Assembly: GCA_964244065.1 (NCBI GenBank)
Contig: CAXTHH010000004.1
Coordinates: 168,746-232,745 of the forward strand
Reading direction: 5' to 3'
DNA: 64,000 nucleotides
Origin: JASLDZ01 sp964244065
Lineage (GTDB): Bacteria; Pseudomonadota; Alphaproteobacteria; Caulobacterales; Caulobacteraceae
The notes under the pieces are model-generated. The model saw only the letters and a list, made by a program, of their open reading frames with translations. It did not search any database and had not been told where the DNA came from. Numbering within the stretch: position 1 is the stretch's first letter; each line of letters starts with the position of its first letter. Position numbers and translations under genes: made by a program. Below, piece after piece: positions 19,488 through 27,754 of the stretch.

Positions 19488-20726
19488 TCAGGCCGCGGAG
19501 GCGGCGCGCGCTCCGGCGTCCAGGGTCGCCTGCGGTCGCCCGAAGAGGTAGCCCTGGCCGCGCGTCACGCCCAGGCTGCGGAGCGCGTCGCACTCGGAGA
19601 CGGTCTCCACGCCCTCCGCCACCAGCACCGCGCCCGTGTTGCGCGCGAACAGCAGCATGGCGGCGGCCAGGGCCTGGCGCGCCGGATCGACGTCCACGTG
19701 GCGCACCAGGCTCATGTCCAGCTTGATGTAGTCCGGCCGCAGCCGGAGGATGTGCTGCAGGCTGGAGAAGCCGGCGCCCGCGTCGTCCACCGCCAGGGCG
19801 ACCCCGCCCTCGCGCAGGCGCTCCAGCCGCGCGATCAGCACGTCGTAGTCGGACACCCCCTCGTGCTCGGTCAGCTCCAGCACGAGGCGGTCCGGAGGCG
19901 CGGCGGCCAGCAGCGGCGCCAAGGCGTCGTCCAGCACCGTGGAGGGCGAGACGTTCACCGACAGGGTCAAGGGATGGGGAACGTCGGGCAGGCGGGCCAG
20001 CGCCAGCGCCACGGCCGCGAGCTCCATCTCTGCGCCCAGCCCGGCCTCCGCCGCGTCCGCGAACCAGCGGTCGGGCGCGCGCGGAGGGTCGGCGGCGAAG
20101 CGGGCCAGCGCCTCGTAGCCGGTCACCGTCCCGTCGCGCAGGGTCACGATGGGCTGGAGCACGATGCTCAGCCCGTCGGCGGCCAGCACCTCGCGGAGCG
20201 CCCGGACCTTGGCGGCGCGATCGCGCTCGAGGGCGCCCTCCCGCTCGATCTCCTCGGCGACGAGGCCGGCGAAGGCGCGCACGATGTGCAGGTCGCGCTC
20301 GTTCAGTCCCGGGCGGGGCGCCGCGCCCAGGCAGCAGAACATGCCGTAGACCTCGCCGCCCGGCAGCCGGATGGGCACGCTGACGTGCGACCCGATGGGA
20401 GCCTGCGCGGTGATCGGCATGGCGGCCGCCAGCGGCTCCAGCCCCGTGTCGGGCATCAGCTCGGGAAGGCGGCCCGCCAGGATGTGGCGGCAGTAGACCT
20501 GGTCCAGCGGCCTGCGGTCGCCCGCGGCCAGCAGATGCTCGAGCCCCGGCGCGTCCACCTCGCGGAACACCGACTCGTCCTCGGTCAGCTCGGAGATGTA
20601 GGCCACGTCCATGCCCAGGTGGCGGCGCACGGCCTCCAGTGACCGGCGCACCAGGGGCGCGCCGGCCAGGCGGCCGCCGTGCACGGTGGACACGAGGTCG
20701 CCCATGGAGGTGGTGACGGGCTGCAT
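19488..20726 (-). CDS. GAF-EAL cyclic-di-GMP phosphodiesterase
   Basis: The 412-aa protein has an N-terminal GAF domain (about 20-160, with GSHVSVPIRLPGGEVYGMFCCLG) and a C-terminal EAL domain (about 175-405). Key EAL residues are present: EALARF, NVSP, ELTEHE, the DD of VDDAGAGFSSL, the lysine of YIKLD and AEGVET. The enzyme is therefore predicted to hydrolyse c-di-GMP to pGpG, with the GAF domain sensing a small ligand. No GGDEF domain or membrane anchor is present. An ATG seven codons downstream (MGDLVST) is an alternative start. Confidence 0.92.
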   Translation of the reverse strand: MQPVTTSMGDLVSTVHGGRLAGAPLVRRSLEAVRRHLGMDVAYISELTEDESVFREVDAPGLEHLLAAGDRRPLDQVYCRHILAGRLPELMPDTGLEPLAAAMPITAQAPIGSHVSVPIRLPGGEVYGMFCCLGAAPRPGLNERDLHIVRAFAGLVAEEIEREGALERDRAAKVRALREVLAADGLSIVLQPIVTLRDGTVTGYEALARFAADPPRAPDRWFADAAEAGLGAEMELAAVALALARLPDVPHPLTLSVNVSPSTVLDDALAPLLAAAPPDRLVLELTEHEGVSDYDVLIARLERLREGGVALAVDDAGAGFSSLQHILRLRPDYIKLDMSLVRHVDVDPARQALAAAMLLFARNTGAVLVAEGVETVSECDALRSLGVTRGQGYLFGRPQATLDAGARAASAA

Positions 20727-20847
20727 GAGCGCAGCCTGCCTGACCAGGCGTTAAGAACGTCTCAGCGCCCTGCGCCTTGCGGGGGACCTCCGCCGGGATT
20801 AGCTGGCGGGCGCGGGGCCGCAGGCTTCGCGCCTGGAGTGATCCGCC

Positions 20848-21219
20848 GTGACCGACCTCGCCTCCCCGTCTCCCTCGTCGCCCGAGAGCGCGCCCGCCTC
20901 CGCCGAGGCCTTCATCGGCAAGACGGTGGCCGACCACCCGGTGGTGCTGTTCATGAAGGGCGTGCCCGACCAGCCGCGCTGCGGCTTCTCCGCCGTCGTC
21001 GTGCAGATCCTCGACCACCTGGGCGTGGAGTTCGTGGGCGTGGACGTGCTGCAGGACCCGGCGCTGCGCGAGGGCGTGAAGGCCTACAGCGACTGGCCGA
21101 CCATCCCGCAGCTGTACGTGAAGGGCGAGTTCGTCGGCGGCTCGGACATCGTGCGCGAGATGTTCCAGTCCGGCGAGCTGAAGCCCATGCTCCAGACCCA
21201 GGGCGTGCTCGCCGCCTGA
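20848..21219 (+). CDS. grxD: monothiol glutaredoxin, CGFS (Grx4) type
   Basis: The 123-aa protein carries the CGFS active site at Cys45 (KGVPDQPRCGFSAVVVQIL), then WPTIPQLYVKGEFVGGSDIV with the cis-proline and glutathione site. Such proteins hold and deliver 2Fe-2S clusters rather than reduce disulfides, and pair with BolA. The N-terminal 18 residues (Ser/Pro/Ala-rich) are longer than in the family. GTG at 20848 has GGAG upstream, but an in-frame later start cannot be excluded. Confidence 0.94.
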   Translation: MTDLASPSPSSPESAPASAEAFIGKTVADHPVVLFMKGVPDQPRCGFSAVVVQILDHLGVEFVGVDVLQDPALREGVKAYSDWPTIPQLYVKGEFVGGSDIVREMFQSGELKPMLQTQGVLAA

Positions 21220-21229
21220 GGCGCGCGCG

Positions 21230-22378
21230 TCAGCGCCGCCTGGAGGTCCAGGCGGCGACCTTGGCGTCCGTCTCGTCCAGCAGGTTCCCGATCACCAGGT
21301 TGACGTCGTAGGTGTGCAGCCCCCAGCCGGGCAGGCCGGCTCGCGACAGCGCGGTCGTCAGCTCGGCGGCGTTCGGGCCAGGCTCCACCGCGACCCGCAG
21401 CACGTTCCCGCCCGCGTCCGGCGTGCACTGGGCGGAGAGGCCGCCGACGTACTCCACGAACGGCGGATCGGACGCGGGCGCCGTGGCGGCCCGGGCGAAG
21501 TAGGCCTTGAGCACGCCCTTGCCGCCCTGCGGCGCCGCCGGGTTCACGCAGCCGGCCTTGCGCGTGGGCGAGGCGTCGCGGCCGAAGGCCAGCGTCGTCG
21601 CCGGATCGTCGGCCTTGTAGGCGGACCACACGAGGGTGCAGCCCGTCTGCGCCATCGACTTGCAGATCGGCAGGCCGGGGAAGGCCTCGCCGGGGCCGGC
21701 GCCCTCGCGCGCCTGCAGGCCCGGGTGGCCGGCCAGGTAGGCGGCCACGATGCGCTTCTCGACCGGCCTGCCCTCGATCTCGGCGGCGATGAGCATCGAC
21801 AGCAGGATCGTGCCCTGGCTGTGCCCGACCAGGATCACGCCGCGGCCCTTGTTGTCCCGCGCCAGGTAGTCGTCCCAGGCGGCCTTCACGTCCACCAGCG
21901 GGGTGGACCAGTCCATGGTGGTCGCGCCGCCGCGCAGGCGCGCGTTGAGACCGGCCAGCGTCACCTGGCGGTACATGGGCGCGTAGAGCCGGCACTTGGC
22001 CCCGAGCCGCGCCAGTTGCTGCTTGACGACGTTCAGCTCCTCCGGCCCCGGGTTCAGGTCGGAGAGCGGGGTCGGGTCGCGGCTGACGGTGGGATAGACG
22101 TAGAAGCAGTCCACCTTGGGGTCGGCGGCGGCCTTGAACGGCTCGGGCGTGCGCGCGCCCGAGGCGTCCACGCGCACCGCGTCCAAGGGCACGGCGCAGG
22201 CCTCGTTGTGACCGGGGCGGCAGAGCCAGGCGGCGTCCGTCTTATAGTCGGGCGCGGCGGCGGGCGGCGTGGACAGGGGCGGCGCAGTCAGGATCGCGCC
22301 GGGGGCTGGTTGCGGCGCGGCCGGCGCCGAAGCCGCGGGCTGGAGCGCGAGCGCCAGCGCGCCGATGATGCCGATCAT
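21230..22378 (-). CDS. DUF3089 family alpha/beta hydrolase, exported
   Basis: The 382-aa protein starts with a short signal peptide (MIGIIGALALALQPAASA) and a proline/alanine linker. The DUF3089 core follows: DCFYVYPTVSRDP, YAPMYRQVTLAGL, and the nucleophile elbow GHSQG near residue 190 (VILVGHSQGTILLSMLI). The family is predicted to be lipase/esterase-like; the substrate is unknown. It ends 11 bp from the convergent grxD. A terminator separates it from rpsD upstream. Confidence 0.88.
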   Translation of the reverse strand: MIGIIGALALALQPAASAPAAPQPAPGAILTAPPLSTPPAAAPDYKTDAAWLCRPGHNEACAVPLDAVRVDASGARTPEPFKAAADPKVDCFYVYPTVSRDPTPLSDLNPGPEELNVVKQQLARLGAKCRLYAPMYRQVTLAGLNARLRGGATTMDWSTPLVDVKAAWDDYLARDNKGRGVILVGHSQGTILLSMLIAAEIEGRPVEKRIVAAYLAGHPGLQAREGAGPGEAFPGLPICKSMAQTGCTLVWSAYKADDPATTLAFGRDASPTRKAGCVNPAAPQGGKGVLKAYFARAATAPASDPPFVEYVGGLSAQCTPDAGGNVLRVAVEPGPNAAELTTALSRAGLPGWGLHTYDVNLVIGNLLDETDAKVAAWTSRRR

Positions 22379-22449
22379 GTCCCGCCCGTCCTGCCGGAAG
22401 TCCGCAGGCAGCTTGGCATGCGTGCCTGCGACGGAGAATGTCGGGCCTG

Positions 22450-22483
22450 AAAAGCGAAGGGCCCCGGATCGCTCCAGGGCCCT
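22450..22483 (-). terminator. rho-independent terminator downstream of rpsD
   Basis: Read on the minus strand, an 11-bp stem (AGGGCCCTGGA paired with TCCGGGGCCCT, one G-U pair) closes on a GCGA tetraloop and is followed by TCGCTTTTC. It lies about 90 bp beyond the rpsD stop and 72 bp before the DUF3089 start, so it probably ends the rpsD transcript. The T-tract is short and broken, which lowers the expected strength. Confidence 0.68.
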
Positions 22484-22490
22484 GGATCAT

Positions 22491-22568
22491 CCCCTCATCC
22501 CCACGCAGGCGGGATGTCAGCGGGAGTTCGCACCGGAACCGAGATCCCCCCCTGCGCGGGGATGAGCG
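22491..22568. repeat. short intergenic inverted repeat with CTCATCCCC ends
   Basis: The left end (CCCCTCATCCCCACGCAGGC at 22491-22510) is mirrored at the right end (GCGCGGGGATGAGCGG at 22553-22568). This puts an imperfect inverted repeat between the rpsD stop and its terminator. It has the look of a dispersed palindromic element. Genome-wide copies cannot be checked here. Confidence 0.55.
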
Positions 22569-22575
22569 GCATGGC

Positions 22576-23193
22576 TTACGAGGCGTAGTACTCGACCACC
22601 AGGTTCGGCTCCATCTTCACCGCGTACGGCACTTCCGACAGCTCGGGAGCGCGCACGAAGGTGGCGGACAGCGCCTTGCCGTCGGACTGCACGTACTCGG
22701 GCGTGTCGCGCTCGGCCGAGCCCACCGCCTCCAGGATCAGCGCCATGTTCCGCGACCGCTCGCGGATCGAGACCACGTCGCCCGGCTTCACCTTGTAGCT
22801 GGCGATGTTCACGCGCTTGCCGTTCACCTGGATGTGGCCGTGGTTCACGATCTGGCGCGCGGCGAACGGGGTCGGCGCGAACTTGGCGCGGTAGACCACC
22901 GCGTCCAGCCGCGACTCGAGGAGCGCGATCAGGTTCTCCGACGTGTTACCCTTGATCCGGGCGGCCTCGTCGTAGGTGCGGCGGAACTGCTTCTCGGTCA
23001 GGTTGCCGTAGTAGCCCTTCAGCTTCTGCTTGGCCTTCAGCTGCAGGCCGAAGTCGCTCACCTTGGACTTGCGGCGCTGGCCGTGCTGGCCGGGGCCGTA
23101 GGAACGCTTGTTGACCGGGGACTTGGGGCGGCCCCACAGGTTCTCACCCATGCGGCGGTCGATCTTGTATTTCGCGCTGTGGCGCTTGGACAT
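22576..23193 (-). CDS. rpsD: 30S ribosomal protein S4
   Basis: The 205-aa protein binds 16S rRNA and nucleates assembly of the small subunit. It has the S4 N-terminal pattern KRHSAKYKIDRRMGENLWG and the S4 RNA-binding domain around residues 94-155 (LIALLESRLDAVVYRAKFAPT, QIVNHGHIQVNGKRVN). It stands alone rather than in the alpha operon, as is normal in alphaproteobacteria. The divergent region 23194-23419 holds its promoter. Confidence 0.98.
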   Translation of the reverse strand: MSKRHSAKYKIDRRMGENLWGRPKSPVNKRSYGPGQHGQRRKSKVSDFGLQLKAKQKLKGYYGNLTEKQFRRTYDEAARIKGNTSENLIALLESRLDAVVYRAKFAPTPFAARQIVNHGHIQVNGKRVNIASYKVKPGDVVSIRERSRNMALILEAVGSAERDTPEYVQSDGKALSATFVRAPELSEVPYAVKMEPNLVVEYYAS

Positions 23194-23419
23194 GTCACAC
23201 TCGTCTAATCGACCCGGACCGGCCTCCCCGCAAAAGTGGGGAAGGCGATCTCAACGGCGGCGCCCGGATCACCCGTCATAGGTCCGCGTCCGCACGGGGG
23301 AGGGCCCGGCGGCGCGAAGGGCGGGCTTATGCGGGCCCCGCCGGTCGAAGTCAACGGCGGGCGCGTCTGAACCCCCGTCTCGGCCGAGCGTTGCCGGGTG
23401 GCGCTGGGGGAGTGACGCC

Positions 23420-24514
23420 GTGACGACGACCGAAGGGCCAACCGCCCGCCCCCCGCTGCTGCCCCGCGAGTTCGTGGCGCGCACGCTGTTCGTCCTGGCG
23501 GCGGGGTTCCTGCTCCTGCTGTCGATCAAGCTGGCCACCCTGTGGGTGCTGCTGTTCGGCGCGGTGGTGGTGGCCGTGATCCTGCGCTCGGTGGCCGACC
23601 CGCTGAAGCGCTACGCCCGGCTGCCGGACGGCTGGGCGGTGCTGGCGGCCGTGCTGATCGTCGTGGCGGTCATCGCGCTGGTGTTCGCCCTGTTCGGCTA
23701 CCAGATCTATCGGCAGGCGGAGGAGCTGGCGGCGGTGGTGCCGCGCGCCTGGAACATCCTGCAGGCCCGCCTCTCGCAGAGCCCGCTGGGCGCCTGGGTG
23801 CTGGAGCAGGGGCGCGGCGCCACCGGCCAGGCCAGCCGGGTCTTCGCCCTCGCGCCCAAGATCGCGGCCGCCGTCGGCTCGGGCGTGACCACCCTGGTGC
23901 TGGTGGCGGTGGCGGGGATCTACCTAGCCACCGAGCCCGCCAGCTCGCGCAACGGAGTCGCGTCGCTCTTCCCGCTCACCGCCCGTCCCCGGCTGAAGCA
24001 GGTCATGGACGCCTGCGGCGTGGCGCTGAAGGGCTGGTTCCGCGCGCAGCTGGTGTCGATGATCCTGGTGGGCTCCCTGGTGGGGGTCGGGCTGTGGGCG
24101 CTGGGCATCCCCTCGCCCCTGGCGCTGGGCCTGATCGCCGGCCTGGCGCAGTTCGTGCCGATCCTCGGGCCGATCCTCTCGGCCGTGCCCGCCCTGATCA
24201 TCGCCGCGACCGCGGGGACGGAGAAGCTGGCGCTGACCGGCCTGCTGTTCGTGGCGGTCTCGCAGCTGGAGTCCAACATCATCACGCCGATGGTGCAGAA
24301 GAACGTGGCCGACCTGCCCGTGGTGTTCGGCATCTTCGCCGTGGTCGGCTTCGCGCTGCTGTTCGGCCCGGTGGGCGGCCTGTTCGCCACGCCCATGGCG
24401 CTGGTGATCTACACCATGGTCATCATGCTCTACCGGCAGGACGTGCTGGGCGACACCGAGGCCCACGCGCCCGGGCAGGAGAAGGCGGCGGAGAAGAAGG
24501 CCGCCGCCGCCTGA
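23420..24514 (+). CDS. AI-2E family transporter
   Basis: The 364-aa protein has about eight membrane segments with the AI-2E/PerM pattern: paired N-terminal helices, a central periplasmic region (ELAAVVPRAWNILQARL), then the PFAM-like GWFRAQLVSMILVGSLVGVGL and FVPILGPILSAVPALIIA, and NIITPMVQKNVADLPVVF. Members export various small molecules; the name AI-2 exporter applies only to TqsA. GTG 23420 gives a hydrophilic 15-residue N terminus. A lysine/alanine-rich tail ends the protein. Confidence 0.9.
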   Translation: MTTTEGPTARPPLLPREFVARTLFVLAAGFLLLLSIKLATLWVLLFGAVVVAVILRSVADPLKRYARLPDGWAVLAAVLIVVAVIALVFALFGYQIYRQAEELAAVVPRAWNILQARLSQSPLGAWVLEQGRGATGQASRVFALAPKIAAAVGSGVTTLVLVAVAGIYLATEPASSRNGVASLFPLTARPRLKQVMDACGVALKGWFRAQLVSMILVGSLVGVGLWALGIPSPLALGLIAGLAQFVPILGPILSAVPALIIAATAGTEKLALTGLLFVAVSQLESNIITPMVQKNVADLPVVFGIFAVVGFALLFGPVGGLFATPMALVIYTMVIMLYRQDVLGDTEAHAPGQEKAAEKKAAAA

Positions 24515-24520
24515 CCTGGC

Positions 24521-25951
24521 CTATTCGGCCGCGATGCGCTCCGGCGCCTTGGCCAGGGCGGCGGCCAGTTCGCCCAGCGCGCGGGCCCAGGAGCGGGCGC
24601 CCTTGTGGAAGCTCGTCAGCTCGTACTTCTCGTTCGGCGAGTGGATCTGGTCGTCGTCGAGGGCGAAGCCGGCCAGCACCACGTCCATGCCCAGCTGGCG
24701 GTGGAGGTCGCCCGCGATGGGGATCGAGCCGCCCCCGCCGATCAGCGCCGCGGGCCTGCCCCACTCCCGGGTGAGCGCGCGGGCCACGGCCTGCAGCGCC
24801 GGGTTCTCCGGCGGCAGCGACAGGGCGGGGCTGCCCTGCTTGTCCCAGAACTCGGCGGTGCAGTCCGCAGGCAGGCGCTCGCGCACGTGCGCCTTGAAGC
24901 TCTCCCACACCGCGACCGGGTCCTGCGTCCCGACCAGGCGGAAGCTGACCTTGGCCGAGGCCTCCGCGGGGATCACCGTCTTGAAGCCCTCGCCCGTGTA
25001 GCCGCCCCAGACGCCGTTGATCTCGGCCGTGGGCCGCGCCCAGGTCTGCTCCAGCGTCGAGCGCCCGCGCTCCCCGGCGGGCTCGGACAGGCCCACCGGC
25101 CCGAGGAAGCCCGCGTCGGTGAAGCCCAGCGTCTCCCAGCTCGCCCTCACCGCGGCGGGCGTCTCCGGCACGCCGTCGTAGAAGCCGGGCAGGGTCACGC
25201 GGCCGTCCCGGTCGCGCAGCTCGTCCAGCACGCGCACCAGCACCTGCAGCGGGTTGCGCGCCGCCGAGCCGTAGAGGCCGGAGTGCAGGTCGCGCGCGGC
25301 CGCGCGAATGGTCACCTGCCCCGCCGCCATGCCGCGCAGCGACAGGGTGATCGCCGGGGTGGAGGCGTTCCACATGCTGGTGTCGCAGATCAGCGCGCAG
25401 TCGGCGGTCAGTTCCGCCCCGTGGTCGCGCAGGAAGGCGGGCATGGAGCGCGAGCCGGACTCCTCCTCGCCCTCGAAGAAGATGGTCACGCGGCAGGGCA
25501 GGCCGCCCGTCTCCGCCTTCCAGGCGCGGCAGGCCTCCACGAAGGTCTTCAGCTGCGCCTTGTCGTCGGACGCCCCGCGGCCGCGGATCAGCCGCGCGCC
25601 GTCCGGGCGCGTCTCCACCGCCGGGGCGAAGGGGTCGCTGGTCCACAGCTCGAGCGGGTCCACCGGCTGCACGTCGTAGTGCCCATAGAACAGCACGTGC
25701 GGCGCCCCGGGAGGGCCGTCGTGGTGGCCGACCACGAAGGGGTGCCCGCCTGCGACGGTGCTCTCCACGATCCTCGTGTCGAAGCCGATCTCCGCCAGCT
25801 CCGCCCGCATGAAGTCGGCGCCGCGCCGCACCTCGGGCGCGAAGGCGGGGTCGGTGGAGATGCTCCGGATGCGCATCAGGGCCAGCAGGCGCTCCAGCGC
25901 CTGCGGCAGGTCGGCGTCGATGCGGGCGAGGACGGCTTCGGTCTGGCTCAT
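24521..25951 (-). CDS. M20 family dipeptidase/metallo-hydrolase
   Basis: The 476-aa protein matches the M20 (CNDP/DapE-like) peptidases. Zinc-site motifs are visible: FYGHYDVQPVDP (about 88-99), RGASDDKAQL (about 125) and FEGEEESGS (about 160) with the catalytic glutamate. The dimerisation lid is inserted between about 210 and 330. The C-terminal histidine lies in the IHSPNEKYEL/SFHKGARSW segment. There is no signal peptide, so it is cytoplasmic. Probable role is peptide turnover; exact substrate is unknown. Stop is 7 bp from the convergent AI-2E family gene. Confidence 0.92.
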   Translation of the reverse strand: MSQTEAVLARIDADLPQALERLLALMRIRSISTDPAFAPEVRRGADFMRAELAEIGFDTRIVESTVAGGHPFVVGHHDGPPGAPHVLFYGHYDVQPVDPLELWTSDPFAPAVETRPDGARLIRGRGASDDKAQLKTFVEACRAWKAETGGLPCRVTIFFEGEEESGSRSMPAFLRDHGAELTADCALICDTSMWNASTPAITLSLRGMAAGQVTIRAAARDLHSGLYGSAARNPLQVLVRVLDELRDRDGRVTLPGFYDGVPETPAAVRASWETLGFTDAGFLGPVGLSEPAGERGRSTLEQTWARPTAEINGVWGGYTGEGFKTVIPAEASAKVSFRLVGTQDPVAVWESFKAHVRERLPADCTAEFWDKQGSPALSLPPENPALQAVARALTREWGRPAALIGGGGSIPIAGDLHRQLGMDVVLAGFALDDDQIHSPNEKYELTSFHKGARSWARALGELAAALAKAPERIAAE

Positions 25952-25961
25952 GGCGCCCTCC

Positions 25962-26738
25962 CTACTCCTCCGGAGGCGCGGCCGCGACCTTGGCCGCGAG
26001 TCGCTGCAGGTGGCGCCCGCGGCCCTTGGTCAGCGCGGTGATCACGCCCCGCAGGGTGCGCACCTCCTGCGTGGTGAACCGCGCCCGGCCCAGCGCCACG
26101 CGCAGGTTGCGGACCATGGACGGCCGGTTCTCCGGCGGAAAGTAGAAGCCCGCGGCGTCCAGCTCGCCCTCCAGGTGCTCGAACAGCCGCAGCTCCTCGG
26201 CGGCCTCGGCGGGCGCCGCCGTGGTCTGGAACGCGGCCGGCGGCGCGTCTCCCGCCGCCAGCACGCCCCATTCGTAGGCGTTCACCGCCACCGCCTGGGC
26301 GAGGTTCAGCGAGCGGAAGCGCTGGGCCACGGGCACCGTGACGATGCCGCCGCACAGGGCCACATCGGCCGTCTCCAGCCCGGCGCGCTCGCCGCCGAAC
26401 AGCCAGCCGCAGCGCCAGCCCGCCCCCGCCGCCCGCGCCAGCTCGGCCGCGCCCTCGCGCGGCGTGTGCACCACGTGCTGCGTCTCGCGCGGACGGGCGG
26501 TGGCGGCCAGCACCAGCTGCAGGTCGGCGATCGCCTCGGCCACGGTGGCGAACACGCGCGCGCCCTCCAGCGGCCAGTCCGCACCCGACGCCGAGGCCCA
26601 GGCGCGGTCCTGCGGCCAGCCGTCTCGCGGGGCCACGAGCCTGAGCTCCTCCAAGCCGAAGTTGGCCATCACGCGGGCCGCCGCGCCGATGTTCTCGGCC
26701 AGCTGCGGGCGGTCCAGGACGACGACGGGCGGGGTCAT
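25962..26738 (-). CDS. TrmJ-like SPOUT RNA methyltransferase
   Basis: The 258-aa protein has the knotted SPOUT fold: VVVLDRPQLAENIGAAARVMANFGLEELRLV at the N terminus (motif 1), GWLFGGERAGLETAD (motif 2) and FRSLNLAQAVAVNAYEW (motif 3, the SAM-binding knot). A C-terminal helical extension follows. This arrangement fits TrmJ, which methylates ribose at tRNA position 32, but other targets are possible. ATG 26738 (MTPPVVVLD) is preferred over one five codons upstream. It is 10 bp from the M20 gene, in the same direction. Confidence 0.88.
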   Translation of the reverse strand: MTPPVVVLDRPQLAENIGAAARVMANFGLEELRLVAPRDGWPQDRAWASASGADWPLEGARVFATVAEAIADLQLVLAATARPRETQHVVHTPREGAAELARAAGAGWRCGWLFGGERAGLETADVALCGGIVTVPVAQRFRSLNLAQAVAVNAYEWGVLAAGDAPPAAFQTTAAPAEAAEELRLFEHLEGELDAAGFYFPPENRPSMVRNLRVALGRARFTTQEVRTLRGVITALTKGRGRHLQRLAAKVAAAPPEE

Positions 26739-26902
26739 GCGCGCTTCATACAACCGCCCGCGGGCTTATGAACGCCGACAGGCCCGGTTCATGTTGGGCG
26801 GCGCATGCATGTCCCCGCCGACATGTTCGCATCCTCCTCGCCAGCTTGGGCGTTGGGACGGGGACTGGGGCGAACGAACAGGACCTCACGAAAGGCATGA
26901 CC

Positions 26903-27625
26903 ATGCGCAAGACCTTGATCGCCACCGCGCTTATCGCGGCCGCCGCGGGCGCGCTGCCCGCTGCGGCGAACGCGCAGACGCGGTGCGTGAACCCCCGCAC
27001 CAACGCCACCACCGGGGCCCTTGTGGGCGCCGCGGGCGGCGCCGCCGTCGGCTCGGTGCTCGCCGGCCGCAACGATCGCGGCAAGGGCGCGGTGCTGGGC
27101 GCGCTGGGCGGCGCGCTCCTGGGCGGCGCGGTGGGCAACTCGCAGACGCGCTGCCCCGACGGGTACTACGCGTACGACGAGAACAGCCGCCAGTATTACG
27201 ACAACAACGGTGCGGTCTATAACCCCGGCCCGGGCTACGGCCCTCCGCCGCCGGCCGCCTACGACTCGGGACGCCCGCCTCCCCCCGGCGCCTACGACCG
27301 CGGCCCCGGCCCGGGTTACGGCCCCGGCCCCGGTCCCGGCTACGGCGGCGGTGCGGACTACTACCGCGGCGCGCCGACCAGCGTGCGCGAGCGGCTCGAC
27401 TGGGCGCAGCAGCGCATCGACCGCCAGGCCAGCCGCGGCCGCCTGAACCCGCGCGAGGCCGAGACCGCCCAGCGCGACCTGTCGGACATCCGCCGGCAGT
27501 ACTACCAGATGGCCCGCCGCGGGCCGGGCGGCGGCCGCCTCAACGGCGCGGACGCCCAGTACATCAACGACCGGCTGAACCGGCTCGCGCAGAACGTGCG
27601 CTGGGACAGCCGCGACACCTACTGA
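26903..27625 (+). CDS. exported glycine-zipper protein with Pro/Gly/Tyr-rich linker
   Basis: The 240-aa product has a Sec signal (residues 1-24, ending AAANAQ). A glycine-zipper 2TM-like block follows (about 33-74: ALVGAAGGAAVGSVLAG and VLGALGGALLGGAVG), then a Pro/Gly/Tyr-rich disordered stretch (about 95-150). The C-terminal 85 residues are helical and charged (RERLDWAQQRIDRQASRG, QYINDRLNRLAQNV). It is probably associated with the outer membrane or periplasm. GAAAGG lies seven bases before ATG 26903; an ATG two codons earlier is too close. A terminator follows. Confidence 0.85.
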   Translation: MRKTLIATALIAAAAGALPAAANAQTRCVNPRTNATTGALVGAAGGAAVGSVLAGRNDRGKGAVLGALGGALLGGAVGNSQTRCPDGYYAYDENSRQYYDNNGAVYNPGPGYGPPPPAAYDSGRPPPPGAYDRGPGPGYGPGPGPGYGGGADYYRGAPTSVRERLDWAQQRIDRQASRGRLNPREAETAQRDLSDIRRQYYQMARRGPGGGRLNGADAQYINDRLNRLAQNVRWDSRDTY

Positions 27626-27663
27626 CCGCCCTTCCAGGGCCGGTCCCGGGGATCGACGAGAGG

Positions 27664-27694
27664 AAGGCGCGGGGCCCCGGCTCCGCGCCTTTTC
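27664..27694 (+). terminator. rho-independent terminator
   Basis: A nine-bp perfect stem (AAGGCGCGG at 27664-27672 with its complement at 27683-27691) closes on a ten-base loop and runs into CTTTTCTC. It sits 38 bp after the glycine-zipper gene and before icd, so it separates those transcripts. Confidence 0.8.
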
Positions 27695-27754
27695 TCATAC
27701 AGGGTCCGCCGCTATGAGGGGCGCCGCCCGCTCGACCCCCTCCCCGGAGCCCCC

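Noticed and set aside
22474..22485. 12-bp palindrome CCAGGGCCCTGG as an independent operator
   Set aside because: It is better explained as part of the rpsD terminator stem.
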